Below, piece after piece: positions 57,241 through 64,000 of a DNA stretch of 64,000 nucleotides. The stretch is from a bacterium. Its GTDB lineage: Bacteria > Actinomycetota > Acidimicrobiia > Spongiisociales > Spongiisociaceae. The notes below the pieces were generated by a model. That model was given only the letters and a program-made list of their open reading frames with translations, did not search any database and was not told where the DNA came from. The DNA lies in the NCBI GenBank assembly GCA_028821265.1, contig JAPPGU010000018.1, positions 19,535 to 83,534 on the forward strand, in the 5' to 3' direction. A program made the translations under genes and the position numbers. The first letter of the stretch is position 1; the number at the start of each line of letters is the position of its first letter.

Positions 57241-58103
57241 CCACCCGCCGATCAGGCCTCGGTAAGGGCCTGGAAGCGCTCATACCGCCACCCAGCCGGA
57301 GCAACCTGCGAAAGATCGCCATCAGCCGGATCCGCGCCAACCCGAACCAGCCACGGCAGGGGTTCGACGCGGACGCGCTGGAGACCCTGGCCGACTCGAT
57401 CCGCCAGCTGGGGGTTCTCCAGCCGGTGGTGGTCCGGCCCGAGGGTCCCGGCTACGTGCTGATCGCGGGGGAGCGACGGTGGCGCGCCGCCCGAGAGGCC
57501 GGCCTCACCGAGTTACCCGCCTTGATCCGGGACACGGACGCGGTGGGGACGGTTACGGAAGCCCTGGTCGAGAACCTGCTGCGAGAGGACCTCAATCCGC
57601 TGGAGGAAGCGGCCGCCTTCCATCAACTCGAGGACGAGTTCGGCATGACCCACGCGGAGATCGGGGAGAGGGTGGGCCGGAGCCGGGCCGCCGTCACCAA
57701 CTCCCTACGCCTCCTCAAGCTCGCCCCGGCGATCCAGGCCTTGGTCGCCTCCCGTGATCTGTCGGCGGGACACGCCCGGGCCCTGCTGGGACTCGAGGAT
57801 CAGGCCCTGGCTCGACACCTGGCCGATCGAGCGGTGGCCGATGGATGGTCGGTCCGCCAGCTCGAGGAGGCGGTGCGGCTCGGCAAGGGAATGGTCCGCG
57901 ACACGAGGCGGCGCCGCCCGGCCGAACCCCGTCCGGCGGTGATCATCGAGCTGGAGAACCGCTTGGCCGAACAGCTCGGGACCTCGGTGGACATCCGTTA
58001 CAAGGAGCGCAAGGGCGGCGCGGTCGACGGCCAGGTGGTTCTGAGATTCAGCGGTCTGGATCAACTGGAGGAGATCTACCGTCGCTTCTTCCCGCCGTCC
58101 TGA
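57237..58103 (+). CDS. parB: Chromosome partitioning protein ParB
   Basis: RANPNQPRQGFDADALETLADSIRQLGVLQPVVVRP; GERRWRAAREAG. Confidence 0.95.
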   Translation: MTTRRSGLGKGLEALIPPPSRSNLRKIAISRIRANPNQPRQGFDADALETLADSIRQLGVLQPVVVRPEGPGYVLIAGERRWRAAREAGLTELPALIRDTDAVGTVTEALVENLLREDLNPLEEAAAFHQLEDEFGMTHAEIGERVGRSRAAVTNSLRLLKLAPAIQALVASRDLSAGHARALLGLEDQALARHLADRAVADGWSVRQLEEAVRLGKGMVRDTRRRRPAEPRPAVIIELENRLAEQLGTSVDIRYKERKGGAVDGQVVLRFSGLDQLEEIYRRFFPPS

Positions 58104-58216
58104 CCAGTGGCCAGTGGCTGGAGGCCAGTGGCCAGCCGGCGACCAGGGAGGTAGTCGAGTCCGTTAGGCCCTTCTGTCTTCGTGGGTTGTGCCTACCGTC
58201 TCGGGGTTACGACGTT

Positions 58217-58249
58217 CACTGACCACTGACCACTGACCACTGACCACTA
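58217..58249. repeat. TGGTCAG heptamer tandem repeat (minus orientation)
   Basis: cactgaccactgaccactgaccactgaccacta abutting trxA stop. Confidence 0.95.
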
Positions 58250-58570
58250 GTTCACCCACTCTCGGAGCTCCGAGAGGATGGCGGCCTTGGGCCGGGCGCC
58301 CACGATCCGCTTCTTCTCCGCACCGTTCTGGAACACCACCATGGTGGGAATGCTCATCACCTGGTACTGGAACGGAGTCTGCTGGTTCTCGTCGATGTTC
58401 AGCTTGGCGATGGTGATCTGGTCCCCGTGGTCGGCGGCGATCTCCGCCAGCAAGGGCGCCACCAGGCGGCACGGACCGCACCACTCCGCCCAGAAGTCAA
58501 CCAGTACCGGCTTGTCGCCGGCGACGGCTTGCGCGAACTCGGCGTCGGTAAGTGTTACGACATCGGCCAT
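58247..58570 (-). CDS. trxA: Thioredoxin
   Basis: VDFWAEWCGPCRLVAPLLAEIA. Confidence 0.95.
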   Translation of the reverse strand: MADVVTLTDAEFAQAVAGDKPVLVDFWAEWCGPCRLVAPLLAEIAADHGDQITIAKLNIDENQQTPFQYQVMSIPTMVVFQNGAEKKRIVGARPKAAILSELREWVN

Positions 58571-58676
58571 GTCCTGGATCCTCCTTCGGATATATGGCGC
58601 CTGAAACTACTGTAGGTTACCGCATTACAGACGTTACTAGCATTAACCACAGTTTCGGTCCCGGCTGCTGTAGGGC

Positions 58677-59597
58677 TCATTCCCCGGCCTCGAGCCAGCG
58701 TTCAGCGTCGATCGCCGCCGCACAGCCGGTGCCGGCGGCCGTCACCGCCTGCCGGTAGACCTTATCCACCACGTCGCCGGAGGCGAACACACCCTCCACG
58801 TTCGTCATGGTGCTGCGACCCGGCAGCAGGATATACCCCTGCTCGTCCAGGTCGATCTGGCCGCGGAACAGGTCGGTATTGGGAACGTGGCCGATGGCGA
58901 TGAAGACCCCGTCGGTGGCGTGCTCACGGGTCTCCCCGCTGATGACGTCCCGTAGCGTCACGCCTGCCACCGTCGACTCGCCCAGCACCTCCTCCACGGT
59001 GGTATTCCAAAGAACGTCGATCTTCTCGTTGGCCAGCGCTCGGCTGGCCATGATCCGGGAAGCACGGAGCCGGTCCCGACGATGCACGATGGTCACGCTC
59101 GAGGCGAACTTGGTCAGGAACAGGGCCTCCTCCATTGCCGAGTCACCGCCGCCCACCACCACCAGGTCCTTGTCCCGGAAGAAGAACCCGTCACAGGTGG
59201 CACAGGCGGACACGCCGCGGCCGATCAGCGCCTCCTCGCCGGGCACCCCGAGAAACCGGGCGGTGGCGCCCGTGGCGATGACCACCGCCCGGGCCGAGTG
59301 ACGGTCCGATCCCACCCGGACCTCGAACGGCTGCCGGGTGAAGTCGACCGATGTGACGTCGGACGTGATCAGGGTGGCGCCGAAGCGAGCGGCCTGCTTG
59401 CGGAAGCGTTCCATGAGCTCGGGACCCATGATCCCGTCGGGGAATCCCGGGTAGTTCTCCACGTCGGTGGTGATCATCAGCTGCCCACCCGCCGCGCTCC
59501 CTTCGAAGACCAGCGGGGATAGGTCCGCCCGCGCCGCGTACAGGGCAGCGGTGAGGCCGGCGGGGCCCGATCCGATGATGACCAGGTTCTGGGTCAT
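58677..59597 (-). CDS. trxB: Thioredoxin-disulfide reductase
   Basis: [43 protein letters not shown]. Confidence 0.95.
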   Translation of the reverse strand: MTQNLVIIGSGPAGLTAALYAARADLSPLVFEGSAAGGQLMITTDVENYPGFPDGIMGPELMERFRKQAARFGATLITSDVTSVDFTRQPFEVRVGSDRHSARAVVIATGATARFLGVPGEEALIGRGVSACATCDGFFFRDKDLVVVGGGDSAMEEALFLTKFASSVTIVHRRDRLRASRIMASRALANEKIDVLWNTTVEEVLGESTVAGVTLRDVISGETREHATDGVFIAIGHVPNTDLFRGQIDLDEQGYILLPGRSTMTNVEGVFASGDVVDKVYRQAVTAAGTGCAAAIDAERWLEAGE

Positions 59598-59899
59598 TCA
59601 CTCTCTCCAGGTGGCGGTTCCTCGGGTACTTGCCTTCCCTTCCGCCATGACAACCATCCGGCGACCAGAAATAATCCCCCGAAGGCGGCATAGGCGCCGG
59701 TGGCGCCGGTGGCGATCGCCAGTAGGCGGAAGAGGGCAACGCCGAGCAGAGCGAGCGCTGCCACGACGAGCACCGCGGCGGCCATGCCGAAGGCGGTCAG
59801 GGTGATCCCGCGGTCGAGCCGGTCCACGGTCAGCGAACGGACTCTGGCGGCGATCCCTTCCAGCAGGTCGGCAAAGCGAGCGGCGTAGCTCTCCTTCAC
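59594..59899 (-). CDS. Small two-TM membrane protein of unknown function
   Basis: Two hydrophobic helices; overlaps trxB start. Confidence 0.55.
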   Translation of the reverse strand: MKESYAARFADLLEGIAARVRSLTVDRLDRGITLTAFGMAAAVLVVAALALLGVALFRLLAIATGATGAYAAFGGLFLVAGWLSWRKGRQVPEEPPPGESE

Positions 59900-59966
59900 A
59901 CCGGGCAGGTTAGCCCTGTCAGCAACTACGCCCAGATGGCGAGTTCAAGTCGCCGACCACTGACCA

Positions 59967-61040
59967 CTACTCATCGGTGACGGCCCGGAGTGCCACGGCG
60001 CGGCAGTCCGGGTAGACGAAGAGAGCGAGAACTCCGGTCCCCGGCCGGTCCTCCGGGCCCGGTACGACCAGGTAGGCCTCGCCCGCCACGCCGTCCACGA
60101 GGCCGGGGGCCATCCAGAGAATCACCCCGTCGGCCCCCGCGAGATCCGCCGCTCCCTGCCAGCAGACCAGACCCTCCTCGCCGGCCAGGTCGGCGAGTTC
60201 CGCGACGGGCACGGGCGCCGCTTCGACGACCGCGATCAGCTCTTCCACCATCTCCAGCATGGCGCGGGCATCCTCGGGCGGGTCGGTCGCAACCTCGAAC
60301 GCCACGTAGCCGGGCCCGAGGAGTGCGGCATCCGATGGCTCGGCGGCGGCTTCGGCAGCCATCTGGACGGCTTCGTAGGCTTCGTCGGCGAGGGCCGCGT
60401 CCAACTCCGCTGCCGGAGCCTCGGCCATGGCCTCCTCCTCCATCATCATCTCGGCTTCGGCGGCGGCCTCGGCGGCAGGGGCCGCGTCCTCCGCTTCGAC
60501 AGCCCGCGCCGCGGCGGCCTCCTCGACCATGGCGATTGTGGTGACCGTGGCAACAGGCTCGGCCGAGTCCGCGTACTCCTCCGAAGCCTCCGCGGCTGGC
60601 GCCGGTGCGGCCGTGACCACGGCGGCCTCCGCGGTAGCGGCCGCTTCGACTTCCGCCATGGGGGTCTCCTGGAGGGAGTCGGTGCCGCCGACCAGGTTGA
60701 TGGCGACCGCGATCACGGCCACCACCGTGGCGGCCGCCGCCGCGGACGGAAGGGCGCGAGCCAGCCAGGATCGCCGCACGCTCCGGCCCCCTGACGGCGC
60801 GGGATCGGCCTCCTCGACCCGGAGTTCGGCTCGTACGGCCGCCCGCAGCCGCTGACGCTCATCGTCGGAGAGCTCCGGACCGGGTAGCTGTCCCAAGACC
60901 GCCCGGACGGCGGCCTGGACGGCCACCTCCCGGCGGTCAGCCTCGTCGAGGGTGGCTTCGAGCCGGGCAGCCTCGTCCTCGGGAAGCGTGCCTTCCACCA
61001 GATCGAGCAGCCGGTCGATGGGGATGCGCTCGTCACTCAT
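59967..61040 (-). CDS. Membrane-anchored anti-sigma factor-like protein with Ala/Glu-rich extracellular linker
   Basis: N-terminal cytosolic domain, one TM helix (AAAAATVVAVIAVAINLV), downstream of and overlapping ECF sigma gene. Confidence 0.7.
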   Translation of the reverse strand: MSDERIPIDRLLDLVEGTLPEDEAARLEATLDEADRREVAVQAAVRAVLGQLPGPELSDDERQRLRAAVRAELRVEEADPAPSGGRSVRRSWLARALPSAAAAATVVAVIAVAINLVGGTDSLQETPMAEVEAAATAEAAVVTAAPAPAAEASEEYADSAEPVATVTTIAMVEEAAAARAVEAEDAAPAAEAAAEAEMMMEEEAMAEAPAAELDAALADEAYEAVQMAAEAAAEPSDAALLGPGYVAFEVATDPPEDARAMLEMVEELIAVVEAAPVPVAELADLAGEEGLVCWQGAADLAGADGVILWMAPGLVDGVAGEAYLVVPGPEDRPGTGVLALFVYPDCRAVALRAVTDE

Positions 61041-61627
61041 TGCTCGTCCTCTATGGGATACCCGGAGGCGGCCATAAGGTTCCCGAGATGTTCGGCCAGC
61101 AGCTTCCGGCCCCGGAAAACGCGGGACTTCACGGTACCTAGCGGGATCTCGAGGATCTCGGCCACGCTCTGCAGGGGTAGGCCCTCCAGATCGCTGAGCA
61201 GCACCGCCGGTCCGAACTCTTCGGGCAGGGTAGCCAGGGCGTCCTCGAGCATCGGCCGGAGCTCGGCGGAGCGGAAGCGGTCGGTTGCCGACAGGTCGGG
61301 AGGGTCATGGGCGTCGGGCAACGGCGCGGTGGGTCGCCGGCCCTTCTTGCGGAGCATGGTGTAGCAGGTGTTCACCGCCACCCGGTACAGCCAGGTCGAG
61401 AAGGCCGATCGTCCCTCGAAGGAGCCGGCCTTGCGGAGCACCGTGATGAAGGTCTCCTGAGTTGCATCCAGAGCCTCCTCCCGATCCCGCAGGATACGGA
61501 GGCTGATGGCGAACACCCGGGCCTCGTGAGCGGCCATGAGCTGATCGAACGCCCGGCCGTCTCCGGCCAGATACCGCCGGATCAGGACGGAGTCGTCGGC
61601 GGTGGCGGAGTCGTGGCGCGTGCTCAA
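61037..61627 (-). CDS. ECF RNA polymerase sigma factor (SigM-like)
   Basis: EALDATQETFITVLRKAGSFEGRSAFSTWLYRVAVNTCYTMLRKKGRR; LEIPLGTVKSRVFRGRKLLAEHL; TTG start overlapping upstream TGA. Confidence 0.9.
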   Translation of the reverse strand: MSTRHDSATADDSVLIRRYLAGDGRAFDQLMAAHEARVFAISLRILRDREEALDATQETFITVLRKAGSFEGRSAFSTWLYRVAVNTCYTMLRKKGRRPTAPLPDAHDPPDLSATDRFRSAELRPMLEDALATLPEEFGPAVLLSDLEGLPLQSVAEILEIPLGTVKSRVFRGRKLLAEHLGNLMAASGYPIEDEQ

Positions 61628-62955
61628 CTGTGAAAACTCACTTCGGCCAGCCGGGTGCGGTAGCCGTCTCCCTCGGGAGGCAGGTCGGTCAGCCAGAGCA
61701 GCCAGACCCCGCTGCGAAGTTCGGGCAGCGGTAGCCGGACGGTGGCGGCGCCGGCCTGTTGCTCGGCGATGACCTCCCAGCCCGGGTCGTCTACGCCGAG
61801 GAGGGACTCGGCCCACATGAGACGGAAGGCGGTGCCCTCGGACAGTCCCGTCAGTTCGAGGAGTGCCGGCGAACCGCTCACCTCGAAGGCCACGCCCACC
61901 CCCTCCTTCAGCAGAGGTAAGGGGTCGAAATAGCGTTCGGTGCGCCACTCGGTGTTGGGATCCCCGTCGGTGAGCAAGGTCAGCCGGCCGGGATGCTCCT
62001 CGCCGTCCCCCAGCGGATCGAAGTCGAGCACCTGCAGCAGGACCACCGGCTCGTTCGCGGGCACCACCTGCTCGGGCGCCTCCTCCCCGGGGGACGAGGC
62101 CGGCGCGGGCGGGCTCTCCTCATCCGGCGGGGCAGCCAGGGTGGGCATTGGGAGCGCGGCCACCTGCAAGGGGGGCGTCGGGCTGGTGTCCACCGCGCTA
62201 CCGGCCCATACCAGCACCGCGGCGGCGAGCGCGAGCAGGGCAGCCGGAAGCAGGCGGCGCCAGGACCACCGGAAGGAGGCCGACACGGGAGGGGAGTAGG
62301 GGACCGCCCGCAGCCGGTCGGCCAGTTGCCGGGCATCGATCTCGTCGGCGCGGGCGGAGCGGAGGATGTCGTCAACGCTCGGTGACAGCGAGTGGATGAT
62401 CTCCGAGGGAGCCATGGCACCCGGAGGCTGGCCGGTGAGGGCCGTCTCCAGTGTGCCGGCCAGCGCCCGGACGTCGTCCTCGGGGGAGGTGCCTCGTGGT
62501 ACCCGGCCGAAGCCGCCCAGCTTGGCCGGCTGCCCCCGTGAATACAGGACCGCACCGGCGTCGATGGCTCCGTGGGTCACGCCTGCGCCGTGGAGCAAGG
62601 AGAGGCCTTCGGCGAGACCGCAGGCGTTGGTGAGCAGCTCGGCGAGGGGCGGCCCGTCGCCGGCGCCCGCCCGGTCGGCCAGCGTGGTGCCGCCCACCCA
62701 CTCGGTGACCGCATAGGTGGACCCGGGCACCTTGTCGGCTGCGAAGACCGCGGCCACATGCGTATGGCTGGCGCGGGAGGCACGCCGGACGGAGGCCAGG
62801 AACGACCGGCCTCTCGCCCTGGTCGCCTCGGGACCGATCACCCGAATCAGTACCGGGCGGTCCAGCTCGAGATCGGTGGCGAACCACTCCTCGACGTCCT
62901 CGTCGCGCCCGAGGCGCACCTCCAGCCGGTAGCGGCGCGGTATCGGTGGAGACAT
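61624..62955 (-). CDS. Membrane-anchored pseudokinase with C-terminal discoidin-like extracellular domain
   Basis: Kinase-like N-lobe; HGAIDAGAVL in place of HRDxKxxN, LGGFGRV in place of DFG; TM helix; extracellular domain. Confidence 0.75.
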   Translation of the reverse strand: MSPPIPRRYRLEVRLGRDEDVEEWFATDLELDRPVLIRVIGPEATRARGRSFLASVRRASRASHTHVAAVFAADKVPGSTYAVTEWVGGTTLADRAGAGDGPPLAELLTNACGLAEGLSLLHGAGVTHGAIDAGAVLYSRGQPAKLGGFGRVPRGTSPEDDVRALAGTLETALTGQPPGAMAPSEIIHSLSPSVDDILRSARADEIDARQLADRLRAVPYSPPVSASFRWSWRRLLPAALLALAAAVLVWAGSAVDTSPTPPLQVAALPMPTLAAPPDEESPPAPASSPGEEAPEQVVPANEPVVLLQVLDFDPLGDGEEHPGRLTLLTDGDPNTEWRTERYFDPLPLLKEGVGVAFEVSGSPALLELTGLSEGTAFRLMWAESLLGVDDPGWEVIAEQQAGAATVRLPLPELRSGVWLLWLTDLPPEGDGYRTRLAEVSFHS

Positions 62956-63189
62956 GGCTAGCGATCAGGGCCGGAAACGGGACGAAGGACGGCAGGGTAT
63001 CGGCACGGCGAGGCGAAGCGCCCGTTGCCGCTTCCCGGGAAAGGTGAGCCTTTCATCCCTGCCGCCTCCAGCCTGCGGGCTGTCAGCCCCGAATCTACCA
63101 ACCGGGCTGCTCACGATTGGACGGAATGGCGGCCCCGACAGGATCCGGCCGCCGGCCCGGCGCCGCACAGAGACGTGGAAGAACTTTTC

Positions 63190-63590
63190 GCGTTCCCGCA
63201 AGGAAGGGTTGAAAACGTCACAGCCCCGAGATACGTTGCCTAGCGCCAAGCACCTATACCGGCCGATAGAGGTGAGACCGATCGGCCCGGCCGGTCCGAG
63301 GGAACATCAAGGCTTATGGAGCGAACAGCCGACGCCCGGCATCCAGCCCGGCATGGCCGACCACGCTCCAACAGGATGGGTGGTGGCGGGGGAGGGGCCC
63401 GGTGCGGAGCACCGGTTTTCGCGACTTTTGGCGCCTGGCGGTTCTTGAGGCGGAGGGCGTCACCGGTGGTGTTGTGTTCCTGAGGTTTAGGGCGTCACCG
63501 GTGGTGTTGTGTGCCTCAGGTTCGTCGGTCTCTCGGTTCTTGAGGCGGAGGGCGTCACCCACGGTGTTGTGATCCTGAGGTTTGTCGCGG
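63190..63590 (-). repeat. Copy B of novel dispersed intergenic element
   Basis: Reverse complement aligns with 41795-42235 along its length; three copies of GACGCCCT-centred subrepeat. Confidence 0.8.
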
Positions 63591-63651
63591 CCGGGTTCCT
63601 CGTGGGGTCTTGGGGCCGAGAGTGCCCGGTACCGGGGTAGCCTGGCTGTCT

Positions 63652-64000
63652 ATGCGTGTGCTGGCTGTTTCCCACCCGGTTTTCGAGGAGCACGATGCGG
63701 GGCGGGGCCATCCCGAGCGTCCGGCACGCCTGGGCGCGGCCTTGCGGGGGGTGCGGGCCGCTCCGGTGGAGCTGGTCGAGGAGTTGGCCCCGGAGATCGA
63801 CCGGAGCTTGCTGGAGCTGGTGCATTCCCCCGGCTATGTCGACTACATCGAACAGGTCTGTGCCTCGGGAGGCGGTCGGTTCGATTCGGATACGGCGGCG
63901 GTTCCGGCCTCGTGGGAAGCCGCCGTCCGGGCTGCCGGAGCGGGTCCCTTGGCGGTCCGGCGACTGGAAGAGGAGGAGGCCGACCTGGCCTTTCTGGCGG
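63652..64000 (+). CDS. Histone deacetylase family protein (AcuC/acetylpolyamine amidohydrolase-like), 3' truncated by window
   Basis: VFEEHDAGRGHPERPARLGAAL, LVHSPGYVDYIE. Confidence 0.85.
   Translation, partial: MRVLAVSHPVFEEHDAGRGHPERPARLGAALRGVRAAPVELVEELAPEIDRSLLELVHSPGYVDYIEQVCASGGGRFDSDTAAVPASWEAAVRAAGAGPLAVRRLEEEEADLAFLA

Noticed and set aside
59936-59962. tRNA-like T-arm string GGCGAGTTCAAGTCGCCGACCA
   Set aside because: T-stem pairs do not form in the required register and no acceptor, D or anticodon arm lies upstream; it is next to the TGGTCAG repeat.
63425-63590. Spaced repeats (GACGCCCT/GGCGTCACC units) as a CRISPR array
   Set aside because: Only three units with irregular spacing, no near-identical 24-37 bp repeats or uniform spacers, and no cas genes nearby; better explained as subrepeats of the dispersed element.

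Overview
High-GC, actinobacterial-type chromosome window (gene content resembles an Acidimicrobiia-like lineage; this is inference). It contains the replication-origin neighbourhood: gyrA, gyrB, dciA/DUF721, recF, dnaN and dnaA on the minus strand; an oriC candidate with DnaA boxes; then rpmH, rnpA, yidD, yidC, jag, parS, parA and parB on the plus strand; then trxA, trxB and an ECF sigma/anti-sigma/pseudokinase module. The left part holds a CoA-acylating aldehyde dehydrogenase (SauS-like) with SucCD-like acyl-CoA synthetase subunits, a Mo-oxidoreductase with a fused FeS-NrfD subunit, ABC and MFS transporters, a late-step cobalamin cluster with a B12 riboswitch and btuFCD, an oligopeptide-type ABC system and several uncharacterised secreted or metalloprotease-like proteins. 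The most interesting unexplained signal is a pair of diverged ~400-bp intergenic elements (about 41.8-42.2 kb on + and 63.2-63.6 kb on -). They are placed inversely and roughly symmetrically around oriC. They share a 21-nt identical block, conserved hairpins and one stem with a compensatory base-pair change, so they are a candidate undescribed structured RNA or origin-flanking repeat family. Other highlights: a riboswitch terminator whose 3' arm is the Shine-Dalgarno sequence of btuF, stop-codon-abutting heptamer repeats, a MITE-like element in the cob operon, a Tm-1-like pseudogene, and an orphan pseudokinase that in mycobacteria is fused to MurJ/MviN.
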